A DNA stretch of 64,000 bases from DATARH01 sp035550515 (lineage in GTDB: Bacteria; Pseudomonadota; Alphaproteobacteria; ATCC43930; CGMCC-115725): positions 31,413 to 95,412 of the forward strand of contig DASZOZ010000010.1 in NCBI GenBank assembly GCA_035550515.1. Direction: 5' to 3'. The translations under genes were made by a program, and so were the position numbers. This document shows, piece by piece, positions 25,134 to 32,550 of this stretch (position 1 is the stretch's first letter; the number at the start of each line of letters is the position of its first letter). The notes under the pieces are model-generated. The model was not told where the DNA came from. It searched no databases and saw nothing but the letters and a program-made list of their open reading frames with translations.

Positions 25134-25526
25134 ATGACCGCCCGCAAGCCGCCGACGCTCGCCGATATCGAAGCGCTGGCCGGGCGCGCGCTCGAAACCA
25201 TCCCGGCCGAGTTCAAGCGTCATCTCGGGCCGTTGGTGATCCGCGTCGACGAGTTCCCCGACGAGGAGACGGAAGAGGCCATGGAGCTGGAAAGCCCGTT
25301 CGACATTCTCGGGCTTTATCGCGGGGTGGCGCTGCCGCATCAGAGCCTCGCCGCGCCGCGCACCGAGATCGACCTGGTGTTTCTCTATCGCCGGCCGATC
25401 CTCGATTACTGGTGCGAGACCGGCGAGGACCTCGCGGCAGTGGTGCGCCACGTGCTGATCCACGAGATCGGCCACCATCTCGGTTTCAGCGACGAGGACA
25501 TGGAACGGATCGAGGGGGAGGCGTGA
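25134..25526 (+). CDS. Zincin-type metallopeptidase family protein (DUF1025)
   Basis: 130 residues with the metal motif HEIGHHLGFSD (HExxHxxGxxD), preceded by DLVFLYRRPILDY and AVVRHVLIHEIG. This matches the compact metallopeptidase family formerly DUF1025 that is widespread in proteobacteria and actinobacteria. No signal peptide, so probably cytoplasmic; its substrate is unknown. The ATG at 25134 gives MTARKPPTLADIEALA, the usual N terminus. Its last 41 bases overlap the 3' end of the convergent uracil-DNA-glycosylase-like gene. Confidence 0.88.
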   Translation: MTARKPPTLADIEALAGRALETIPAEFKRHLGPLVIRVDEFPDEETEEAMELESPFDILGLYRGVALPHQSLAAPRTEIDLVFLYRRPILDYWCETGEDLAAVVRHVLIHEIGHHLGFSDEDMERIEGEA

Positions 25527-26115
25527 GCAGCGCGCCGACCCGCGCCCGCAAATCCGGCAACGCTTCGGCGAGAAACCACGGGTTGTTGCGCTCCCAGATC
25601 GCGGCGCGCCAGCTCGGGTGCGGCAGGATGAAGAAGTCCGGCAGGAAGTCGCGCCATCGCGCCGCCGCCCGGGCGAGGGGCTTGCCGCGGGTCTGCGGCA
25701 GGTAGTCGCGGACCGCGTAGCCGCCGACCAGCAACGTCAGCCCGACCGCGGCGAAATGCGGCCGCAGCCGCGGGTGCCACAAGGGCGCGCATTCCGGCCG
25801 CGGCGGCAGGTCGCCGCCGTTTGCCGCGCGGCCGGGATAGCAGAACGCCATCCCCATCACCGCGACCTGGCTCTCGTCGTAAAAGACGGCGCGGTCGATG
25901 CCCATCCATTGCCGCAGCCGGTCGCCGCTCTTGTCGTCGAACGACAGCCCGGTGGCATGGACCCGGCTGCCCGGCGCCTGGCTGATCACTAGGACCCGCG
26001 CCGAGGCCAGCCCGCGCACGATCGGGCGCGGCCCCAGCGGCAGATGCGGCGCGCAGCGGGTGCAGGCGCGGATTTCGGCGAGGAGCGCGGGAAACGCATC
26101 GGTGTCGGCCGCCAT
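25486..26115 (-). CDS. Uracil-DNA glycosylase superfamily protein
   Basis: 209 residues with the UDG fold: N-terminal CTRC pair (Cys18, Cys21), VLVISQAPGSRVHATG for the glycosylase loop, FYDESQVAVMGMAFCYPG, and LPHPSW near the C terminus, where the family has its DNA-intercalating His-Pro-Ser motif. The two further Cys could complete an iron-sulfur site as in family 4/5 enzymes, but this is not certain. It may remove uracil or another damaged base from DNA. It converges with, and overlaps by 41 bases, the DUF1025 gene. tRNA-Ser lies about 100 bases beyond its start on the other strand. Confidence 0.78.
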   Translation of the reverse strand: MAADTDAFPALLAEIRACTRCAPHLPLGPRPIVRGLASARVLVISQAPGSRVHATGLSFDDKSGDRLRQWMGIDRAVFYDESQVAVMGMAFCYPGRAANGGDLPPRPECAPLWHPRLRPHFAAVGLTLLVGGYAVRDYLPQTRGKPLARAAARWRDFLPDFFILPHPSWRAAIWERNNPWFLAEALPDLRARVGALLTPPPRSVPCPRR

Positions 26116-26217
26116 GGCGGTAACTTAAAGCTTCGATCCGCCGGCGGCGAGTTGACTTGCGCCGACCCGCTGACTAGAACTCAGAGGGCATACGCCGTGA
26201 CAATCCCACTCTTCGGT

Positions 26218-26309
26218 GGAGGGGTGGCCGAGTGGCTGAAGGCGGCGGTTTGCTAAACCGTTATACGGTTAACCCCGTATCGTGGGTTCGAATCCCATCC
26301 CCTCCGCCA
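26218..26309 (+). tRNA. tRNA-Ser (anticodon GCT)
   Basis: 92 bases with the long variable arm of serine tRNAs. The acceptor GGAGGGG pairs with CCCCTCC. The D arm is GCC-GAGTGGCTGAA-GGC, the anticodon loop TTTGCTAAA has GCT at the centre, and the variable arm is about 20 bases. The T arm TGGG-TTCGAAT-CCCA follows, with discriminator G and encoded CCA. It reads AGC/AGT codons. Confidence 0.97.
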
Positions 26310-26412
26310 CCTTCTTTGCGCGCTCGCCTTGGGTGGATGCCGCTTTCGCTCGAAGCGGGTTGGGTATCGCCGCCGGTCAAATAAGCATCGCCGTGTCCGG
26401 GCCGGCCGCAGG

Positions 26413-26435
26413 ATGGCCGGGTCAAGCCCGGCCAT
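26413..26435. repeat. REP-like hairpin
   Basis: Perfect 9-base inverted repeat ATGGCCGGG-TCAAG-CCCGGCCAT. The same core (GCCGGG with CCCGGC around a TCAAG or TCAGG loop) recurs at 36781-36799 and 36822-36840, and a degenerate half at about 43329, so this is a dispersed genomic repeat. Here it lies about 20 bases past the stop of the last gene of the FkbH/MBOAT operon and may also act as its terminator. Confidence 0.65.
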
Positions 26436-26455
26436 GACGAACCACCATATAACCC

Positions 26456-26899
26456 CTAATCCACCGTGTGGCGGGGGTCCTCGATGATCTCGCAGAGGCC
26501 CATGCCGACGATGTTGTAGAACGCGACCGGGCAGCCGCCGAACAGCACCGCCGGGGTGGGCGGCGCCATGCAGACGGCGCGCATGCCGTTGTCCTCCAGC
26601 GCGGTCAGCGCGGCGGCGATGTCGGCGGCGACATAGCACATGTGGTAGACGAGGCCGTCGGGGTGTAGCTTGATCCAGGCGTCGGCGGGTGAGCGGGAGT
26701 CCGCCGGGTAGATGATCTCGACATCCGGCATCGCTCCCCGGTGCCGGCATAAGATCAGATGCACATTCTGCGCGGGATCGAAAACCGGCTCCGGGATGTC
26801 GTAGCCGAGAGCGGTGAGGAACCGCGTCGCGTCGCGCGGGCGCCGCACCGCCAGCCCGAGATGATGAAAGCGCAGGCCCAGCGCATTCGCCCGGTCCAT
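26456..26899 (-). CDS. VOC family (glyoxalase fold) enzyme in the FkbH/MBOAT operon
   Basis: 147 residues with two beta-alpha-beta-beta-beta modules. Metal-ligand positions seem kept: FHHLGLAV (His12/13), VEIIYP (Glu61), LVYHMCYVA (His86) and LCEIIE (Glu137/140). The pattern resembles epimerase/lactoylglutathione-lyase-like members. It starts one base after the upstream gene's stop, so it is very likely co-translated with the acyl-transfer cassette. A role in making or isomerising the acyl donor is a guess from this coupling. It is the last gene before the REP-like hairpin. Confidence 0.75.
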   Translation of the reverse strand: MDRANALGLRFHHLGLAVRRPRDATRFLTALGYDIPEPVFDPAQNVHLILCRHRGAMPDVEIIYPADSRSPADAWIKLHPDGLVYHMCYVAADIAAALTALEDNGMRAVCMAPPTPAVLFGGCPVAFYNIVGMGLCEIIEDPRHTVD

Positions 26900-26900
26900 G

Positions 26901-27986
26901 TCAGTGCGCCCCGGCCTTGGGCAGCAGCGCCTCGACCTGCGGGTCGGCCATCACCCGGCGCATCACCTGCCCGGTCAGCCGCGCGTCGGGGTCGAGCGAG
27001 TCGATGAAATATTCGGGCTTGTCGCGATAGTCCGGCATGTCGGCGAAATCGAAGAACAGGACACCGGCATCGGCGAGATGCCGGCGCCATTCGGCGCCGG
27101 CGAACTCGCGCCAGATCCCGTCCTGCGGGTCGTTCAGCCCGTCGAGGATCTTGCGGTAATACGGCAGCTGGACGCCGACGAGGGCGACGTGCTTGGCCTT
27201 GGCGAGCGCCGCGAACCGGTCGAACTTGGCGATCTGCTCGGGCGAAAGATGCTCGGCCATCACCGCGGGGGGCGTCCCGGCCTCGGTGAGGTCGGCCTGC
27301 AGGCGCGTGGGATCGGGGGTGGTCGGCTTGGGCGTCAGGACGCCGTCGGGGCCAAACCCCTCGTCGGTCAGCAGCGCGAACAGGCCGTGCTCGCGGTCGG
27401 TCGCCGGCAGCCGGCGCAGCAGATCGACCGGGGCCTGGGCGAACTGCCCGACCACGCGCATCAGGTCGGAGACGTGCGGCGCCGGCGCCTCGTCAAAGCG
27501 GTTGCCCCAGTAATGGTCGAAACCGGGGCTCAACATCCAGTAGTCGAGGTTGAAGACCAGGACGCGCGGCGCGTAGCCGTCCTTGGTCATCAGCTCGAGG
27601 AACCGGCGGTCCTGGTCGATCGTCCAGGTGGTGAGCCCGGCGTTGAAGAAGCTGTAGGGCGCAAAGACGTCGCCGCGAAACGCATTGGCGCGCGACGGCC
27701 CGATCGCGACGATGTCGGGCTTCAGCTCGGCGATGCGCGCGAGCTTGTAGGTCACATAGGAATGGCCGTCGCCGCCGCGCCAGACCCGGTCCGGCGCCTC
27801 AGCCTGCCATTTGGCGGTCGCCGCCGGCGACATCGTCTCGCCGACGCGCCAGGCGAGCAGCTCCAGCGCCGCCCCGGCCAGCAGCAGCGGCGACAGAACC
27901 AGCAGCAAGGTGACGACAAACCGCCGCCACTCGCCAAGCTGCGAGCGAACCGGCGCGTGCGCCGCTATCGTTTCCACCGCGATCAT
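26901..27986 (-). CDS. AlgJ/SGNH-like membrane-anchored protein, partner of MBOAT
   Basis: 361 residues: one N-terminal membrane helix (residues about 22-46) then a large periplasmic domain. The block I-like motif IVAIGPSRANAFRG places a candidate nucleophile at Ser98, as in AlgJ/AlgX/DltD-type SGNH proteins. The expected C-terminal Asp-x-x-His motif reads D-S-L-D (residues 329-332), so the catalytic His is Asp (GAC at 26991-26993). In alginate acetylation and D-alanylation such proteins work with an MBOAT membrane transferase; the MBOAT gene lies 4 bases upstream. The changed triad leaves open whether it catalyses or only binds and positions the polymer. Confidence 0.7.
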   Translation of the reverse strand: MIAVETIAAHAPVRSQLGEWRRFVVTLLLVLSPLLLAGAALELLAWRVGETMSPAATAKWQAEAPDRVWRGGDGHSYVTYKLARIAELKPDIVAIGPSRANAFRGDVFAPYSFFNAGLTTWTIDQDRRFLELMTKDGYAPRVLVFNLDYWMLSPGFDHYWGNRFDEAPAPHVSDLMRVVGQFAQAPVDLLRRLPATDREHGLFALLTDEGFGPDGVLTPKPTTPDPTRLQADLTEAGTPPAVMAEHLSPEQIAKFDRFAALAKAKHVALVGVQLPYYRKILDGLNDPQDGIWREFAGAEWRRHLADAGVLFFDFADMPDYRDKPEYFIDSLDPDARLTGQVMRRVMADPQVEALLPKAGAH

Positions 27987-27990
27987 CCGA

Positions 27991-29451
27991 TTAGAATTTG
28001 TAGTAGAGGAAAGGCGGCGCGACGCTGCTCGTCATCCATTGGTAGACGATGGCGCCGAGCCCGACATTGTAAGCGACGACCTGCAGCCATACCGGGGACT
28101 TCTCCAGCGTGTAGCCGTTGCGCACCAGGATGTCGCCGGCGACGATCGCCGCGATCAGGAACCAGTCGGCCCAGAAAGCGCTCACCACCGGCAGTTCGAG
28201 CGGCGCGCCGTGATGGAACAGCCCGCCGGCCACCACGCCCCACAGATTGTCGAGCATGCCGAGCGAGAAGATGTCGCGGTAGAACAGCAGCGCGTCGTCG
28301 AGGTAGTCGGCCCGGAACAGCACCAGCACCAGCGCGAACAGGATGAAGGTGATCACCGCGCGGATGATGCGCACGGCCAGGGCGGGCACGCCGAGCCGGG
28401 CATAGACGGCGTCGCGGTATTTCAGCGTGTAGAGCGAGGCGACGGCCAGCACGCCGAACGCAGAGCCGTAGATCGCGAACTGCCACCCCGCGCCGTGCCA
28501 GATGCCGAGGATGGTGAACGACAGCACCGTGGCCGCGACCATGCCGCGATGGCCGGCGCGCCGCCATTTGGCGCGCAGCGGCAGGAACAGGTAGTCGCGC
28601 ACCCAGAACGACAGCGACATGTGCCAGGTGCGCCAGAACTCGGGGATGCCCTGGCTCAGGAACGGCTGGCGGAAATTGGGCTGCACATCGATGCCGAGCA
28701 TGTTGGCGCAGCCGATCGCGATCAGCGAGTAGCCGGCGAAATCGGCGTAAAGGTCGAACGCGAAGAAGACGATCGCGACAAATTTTTCGAGCGGCAGCGC
28801 GCCTTCGGGGTCGCCGAACACGGCCGCGACCGGTGCCGCCAGCGTGTCGGCAAACAGCACCTTGAGTACCAGGCCGATAAAGATCAGCCGCAGCCCCGCC
28901 AAGGCGCGGTCGCTGGAAAACGGGCGGGCGAAGGTGAATTGCGGCAAGAGCCGGCCGCCGCGCTCGATCGGCCCCGCCGTGACCAGCGGGAAGAACGAGA
29001 CGAACAGCCCGAGCCGCAGCGGGTTGGTCTCCGGCGCCGCGAGGTCGAGGTTGACGTCGATCAGATAGCCGACCGCGGCAAAGGTGAAAAACGACAGGCC
29101 GATCGGCAGCGCCAGCAACTCGACAAAATGCGGCGTGCCGAAGCCGATCGCCTGGCACAGAAAGGCCGAGTATTTGAAGACGACCAGCGGCGCCAGGATG
29201 CCGAGCAGCGCGGCGACGAAGGTGATCTGCCGGCGCCGGCCCTGGACGTGCGACGGCAAGGCCAAACCGCCGGCGTAGGTGACGGCGATCACCGCCAGCA
29301 GCACGCCGAGATAGGCGCCGGACAGGTAGGCGTAGAAGCCGAGGCTGGCCGCGAGGAGCAGCACCAGCCGCGCCGTCCCGCCCGGCAGCAGGTAGAACAG
29401 GACGAACACCGCGGCGAAGAAGCCGATAAACGACGGATCACTCAGCGACAT
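27991..29451 (-). CDS. MBOAT family O-acyltransferase (AlgI/DltB-like)
   Basis: 486 residues with about eleven membrane segments. Both conserved histidines are present: His277 in FWRTWHMSLSFWVRDYLF and the catalytic His319 in LGIWHGAGWQF. The motifs FVSFFPLVTAGPI (about residue 150) and DLYADFAGYS are typical of the AlgI/PatA/DltB branch, which moves acyl groups across the inner membrane to exported polymers. Its neighbours are an acyl carrier protein (42 bases upstream) and an SGNH-like protein (4 bases downstream), so the donor is probably carrier-protein-bound as for DltB. The acceptor is not known. Confidence 0.92.
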   Translation of the reverse strand: MSLSDPSFIGFFAAVFVLFYLLPGGTARLVLLLAASLGFYAYLSGAYLGVLLAVIAVTYAGGLALPSHVQGRRRQITFVAALLGILAPLVVFKYSAFLCQAIGFGTPHFVELLALPIGLSFFTFAAVGYLIDVNLDLAAPETNPLRLGLFVSFFPLVTAGPIERGGRLLPQFTFARPFSSDRALAGLRLIFIGLVLKVLFADTLAAPVAAVFGDPEGALPLEKFVAIVFFAFDLYADFAGYSLIAIGCANMLGIDVQPNFRQPFLSQGIPEFWRTWHMSLSFWVRDYLFLPLRAKWRRAGHRGMVAATVLSFTILGIWHGAGWQFAIYGSAFGVLAVASLYTLKYRDAVYARLGVPALAVRIIRAVITFILFALVLVLFRADYLDDALLFYRDIFSLGMLDNLWGVVAGGLFHHGAPLELPVVSAFWADWFLIAAIVAGDILVRNGYTLEKSPVWLQVVAYNVGLGAIVYQWMTSSVAPPFLYYKF

Positions 29452-29493
29452 GGAAACTCTCGTCGGCTATGGCTTCTTCGGTCGGCGTCGGTG

Positions 29494-29724
29494 TCAGGCG
29501 TCGGCGACGCCCTTGGAGGTCAGCACCTTCTTGACGATCGCGACATTGCGCATCGACACGATCTCGGCGGTGGTGAGGCGCACGTCGAACTCGTCTTCGA
29601 TCGCCACCACCAGGTTCATCGCCGCCATGCTGTCCCATTGCGGGGTGTTGTCGGGCGAGGTGGCGTCGGTGATGGTGTCCGGCGACAGGCCGAGAACCTC
29701 GGAAAACACTTTGGCAACGCGCAT
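29494..29724 (-). CDS. Acyl carrier protein of the FkbH/MBOAT cassette
   Basis: 76-residue acidic four-helix carrier protein. The phosphopantetheine site is Ser32 in TPQWDSMAAM, followed by IEDEFDVRLT, the hallmark of acyl carrier proteins. It is distinct from fatty-acid AcpP, which would read ADSLD at that site. It lies 5 bases after the FkbH-like gene, so the pair is almost surely co-translated; FkbH enzymes load a glyceryl unit on a stand-alone carrier protein in polyketide pathways. GGAG is about 8 bases before the ATG at 29724. Confidence 0.9.
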   Translation of the reverse strand: MRVAKVFSEVLGLSPDTITDATSPDNTPQWDSMAAMNLVVAIEDEFDVRLTTAEIVSMRNVAIVKKVLTSKGVADA

Positions 29725-29729
29725 GGTGG

Positions 29730-31556
29730 TCACTCCGCAGCAGCTTGAAGAAGGGTATCCGGCGCACCCAGCCGGGTGATGTGAGCCGGGATCGCCGGCG
29801 CGTTCGCCAAATCGAGGTGCCATTCCCGCTCGCCGATCTGGGTGAAGCCCTGGTCGGGCAGGAACCGCTTGCAGATCGCGTTCTTCGCGGTCGGGATGTA
29901 CGAGCCGACAAACTCGACCGCCCCCTCGGCCCGGGCGTCTTCGGCGAGGGCGCCGATCAACGTCGTCTCGACGCCGCGGCCCAGCACCCGGCAACTCATC
30001 AGCACCGAATCGAGCGTCCAGCGCCGGCGGTCAGGCGACACCTCGGCGATGATCACGCCGGTCAGACCGTATTCGCCGAACTTGTCGGTGACGCGAAAGG
30101 CGTAGAGCCGCCAATCGTCCGACGCGGCCAGCGCGCGCACCTCGTCGAGCGTGCGGCGGATCGTCGTCAGGTTGTACTGGTTGGTCTTGTTGATGAGCTG
30201 GGTAACGCGGCCGAGATCCTCGGTCTTGGCGCGGAACAGATCGACCTTGAGGTCGAGCGCCTTGAGGAAGTCGGCGTGGTTGATCTGCGACCCCAGCACC
30301 TCGCGGTCGCGTTCGGCGCGCATCATGTCGGCGCGCTTGCGGTCCTCGTCGGTGACTTCGAGCTGGTCGAACAGGCTCAGCGCCTGCATCGTCGCGACCA
30401 TTTCGGCCGGGTCCGAGGGGACGAGGATGCTCGTCACCTCCGGCCGCGCCTCGCGCATGTAGCCGATCTCCATCGGGTTGTCGTCGATGAAGACAAGGCT
30501 GTCGGTGCCGATATTGAGCGATTTGGCGATCGCCGGGATGCCCTCGGCCTTTGGCAGCCAGCCGATCTGCCAGGCCGACAGATGCTCGCGCTTGAGCACC
30601 ATGCCGGTGTGCTTGTCGAAGACTTCCCAGACGTCGGCTTCGTTGTTCTTGCTGGCCAGCGCCAGGAACACGCCCTGCTGGCGCCAGCCCAGCACCAGCT
30701 TCTGGAAGTCGCGGAAGGCGGAGCCGGGGAACTCGTCGCCGATCTGGATGCCGTCGATGCCGTCTTCGCCGACGATGCCGCCCCATAGCGTGTTGTCGGC
30801 ATCGAGCACGACGCATTTCTTCGCCGCCCGGCGCGAGGCCATGATCATGCGCGAGAGCTGACGCGCCAGCGTGTTGAGGAAGCCGTCGCTGAACGGCTGG
30901 CGATAGAGATACCAGTGACGCGAGTCATGCGTGGCGGCGATGCCGACCTGGCGCTGCACCGCGTCGAGATCGACGAGGTAGACACCGTCGGTGCGGCCGA
31001 TCTCGTCGGTGAACTGGGCGGCGAGCGTGCGGTGGAAGCCGCCGAGCCCGCCGGCATTGTCGAGCGCCAGGATATTCGCCGCCGGTCCGGTCGGGTAGGG
31101 CGGCAGGCCGACGATGACCATGCCGCGGTAACCCGCGCGCAGCTGGCGGATCGCCCCGACCAGGGCGTCCAGCTTGTCGCGCGCCTGCTGCAAGGCGGTC
31201 GCATCGCCCCGGGTGAAGCCGGTGATCTCGTCGAGCATCAGGTCTTCCAGCCGCCACAGCAGCACGATCACGTCGGTCGGGCCGTGGAAGATGGTCTGCG
31301 GGTCGAGACAGGTCTGGAACAGCTGGTTGTACGGCCCGACCGCGAAGCTTGCGGACGTGCCCTCGGCGAGCAGCGCGGCGCCGACAAACGGTACCAGCGT
31401 GTCGGTGGTAAAGCTCGCCGCCAGACCGACGCGCAGCGCCGGGGTTGCGGCGCCGCCCAGGGCGTCGGGGTTGGCGACATGCTCGCGCCACAGTTTCTTG
31501 GCCTCGATCGTCGCCGACCGGCTGGCGGCGGCAGCCGCGGTCATCGGGTCAGCCAT
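29730..31556 (-). CDS. FkbH-like HAD-IIIC family protein (putative glyceryl-carrier-protein synthase)
   Basis: 608 residues in three parts: an SGNH-like N-terminal domain (residues about 40-235), a HAD domain with KKCVVLDADNTLWGG (Asp252 and Asp254) and the later IDDNPMEIGYM, and a C-terminal GNAT-like domain (about 450-585, FGEYGLTGVIIAEV). Family members convert 1,3-bisphosphoglycerate to glyceryl-S-carrier protein for polyketide extender units. No polyketide synthase is present; instead the next genes are a carrier protein and a membrane acyltransferase. A three-carbon donor for surface O-acylation is therefore inferred. The ATG overlaps a short upstream open frame with a stronger ribosome site. 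Confidence 0.88.
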   Translation of the reverse strand: MADPMTAAAAASRSATIEAKKLWREHVANPDALGGAATPALRVGLAASFTTDTLVPFVGAALLAEGTSASFAVGPYNQLFQTCLDPQTIFHGPTDVIVLLWRLEDLMLDEITGFTRGDATALQQARDKLDALVGAIRQLRAGYRGMVIVGLPPYPTGPAANILALDNAGGLGGFHRTLAAQFTDEIGRTDGVYLVDLDAVQRQVGIAATHDSRHWYLYRQPFSDGFLNTLARQLSRMIMASRRAAKKCVVLDADNTLWGGIVGEDGIDGIQIGDEFPGSAFRDFQKLVLGWRQQGVFLALASKNNEADVWEVFDKHTGMVLKREHLSAWQIGWLPKAEGIPAIAKSLNIGTDSLVFIDDNPMEIGYMREARPEVTSILVPSDPAEMVATMQALSLFDQLEVTDEDRKRADMMRAERDREVLGSQINHADFLKALDLKVDLFRAKTEDLGRVTQLINKTNQYNLTTIRRTLDEVRALAASDDWRLYAFRVTDKFGEYGLTGVIIAEVSPDRRRWTLDSVLMSCRVLGRGVETTLIGALAEDARAEGAVEFVGSYIPTAKNAICKRFLPDQGFTQIGEREWHLDLANAPAIPAHITRLGAPDTLLQAAAE

Positions 31557-31587
31557 CGACGACCCCGTTCGTCAGTACCATCAGCAT
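31549..31587 (-). other. Possible 12-codon leader reading frame overlapping the FkbH-like start
   Basis: A short frame (peptide MLMVLTNGVVDG) has an AGGGGAT ribosome site before its ATG. It ends at a TGA that lies just inside the FkbH-like coding region, 8 bases overlapping. The FkbH-like ATG itself has no good ribosome site, so re-initiation after the leader is plausible. Chance occurrence cannot be ruled out, since only one sequence is available. Confidence 0.3.
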
Positions 31588-31925
31588 CGTGATATCCCCT
31601 GTACCGGTGATTAAGCTTGCCTGGACGGCGCGCTCCCCTCATTCGATCGGTTGCGGTAATATTTCAGTATTGCGATACCTGGATTTTGCCGAAGCATGTC
31701 TTGTGTAATATTGTTGGTCCTCGAATCGGTAACAATTAAGCACCTACCGCTGGAACTTATCTGGGTAAAGTTCATCTAAAATTCGATGTTAATTAAAACT
31801 AAAGGATGTGCAGATGTCAACTTACGATAATGGTTAAAACGAGATGCCGCACCTTGGCGATAGTAAAAACAGCATCGCCGCGGCCATCGGTGGCTGCGGC
31901 AATGGTGAATACGCCGGGATTTCAG
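31588..31925 (-). promoter_or_regulatory. AT-rich upstream region of the FkbH/MBOAT operon with an inverted repeat
   Basis: About 340 bases between the FkbH-like gene and the end of kdpC. From about 31650 to 31870 the sequence is clearly richer in A+T than anywhere else nearby. It contains a 6-9-6 inverted repeat GAACTT-N9-AAGTTC at 31753-31773, a candidate operator. The operon promoter must lie here, but I could not assign -35/-10 elements with confidence. No convincing gene was found in the stretch. Confidence 0.45.
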
Positions 31926-32531
31926 CTATTTGCTCGGCAGCGCGTCGAGCGCGAGGTTGAGTTTCAGGACATTGACGCGGGGTTCGCCGAGGACGCCGAG
32001 CATCCGGCCCTCGATATGCGCGTCGACCAGTTTTTCGACGGCCTCCTGCGACAAGCCGCGCGCCTTGGCCACGCGCGGCACCTGGAACAACGCGCCGGCC
32101 GGAGTCACGTCGGGGTCGAGCCCGCTCGCCGAGGCGGTGACGAGGTCGACGGGAGGCGGCACGGCCGGGTTCTCGTCGTGCAGCTTCCGGGCGTCATCGG
32201 TCACCCGGTCGATCAGGGCTTTTGCGGTCGGCCCGAGGTTCGACCCGGCCGAATTGTCGGCCGCATAAGGCGCCGGCACGGTCTTGGACGCGTCGTCGGG
32301 GTCGGTCGCGGTCGTCGCCGAAGGGCGGCCGTGGAAATATTTGTCGGCGGCGAAATTCTGTCCGATCAGTTCGGAGCCGACGATTTTGCCGTCGCGTTCG
32401 ATAAGGCTGCCGTTCGCCTGGCGCGGGAACAGCAATTGGGCGATCCCGGTCACGCCGAGCGGATAGGCGAGGCCGGTAATGATCGTCATCGTGACGATCA
32501 TTACAAGGGCGGGGCGGATTTCTCTGAGCAT
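31926..32531 (-). CDS. kdpC: K+-transporting ATPase subunit C
   Basis: 201 residues with one N-terminal membrane helix (ALVMIVTMTIITGLAYPL) and a periplasmic domain. Family motifs: GSELIGQNFAADKYFHGRPSAT (split as GSELIGQNF and YFHGRPSAT), SNLGPT, ASGLDPDVTPA and VNVLKLNLAL. KdpC is the periplasmic accessory subunit of the high-affinity K+ pump. It starts 19 bases after kdpB. Normally kdpD and kdpE follow in many bacteria; here the next gene is the unrelated FkbH-like gene. Confidence 0.96.
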   Translation of the reverse strand: MLREIRPALVMIVTMTIITGLAYPLGVTGIAQLLFPRQANGSLIERDGKIVGSELIGQNFAADKYFHGRPSATTATDPDDASKTVPAPYAADNSAGSNLGPTAKALIDRVTDDARKLHDENPAVPPPVDLVTASASGLDPDVTPAGALFQVPRVAKARGLSQEAVEKLVDAHIEGRMLGVLGEPRVNVLKLNLALDALPSK

Positions 32532-32550
32532 GGTTCTCTCGCAGGGGGCG

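Noticed and set aside
26310..26455. Prophage or integrative-element attachment site at the tRNA-Ser 3' end
   Set aside because: No integrase gene is nearby and no direct repeat of the tRNA end was found in the following sequence.
29494..31592. Long open frames on the plus strand opposite the FkbH-like gene and carrier protein
   Set aside because: They are antisense shadows caused by high GC; composition is Arg/Gln/His-rich with no family motif, and the minus strand carries intact FkbH and ACP motifs.
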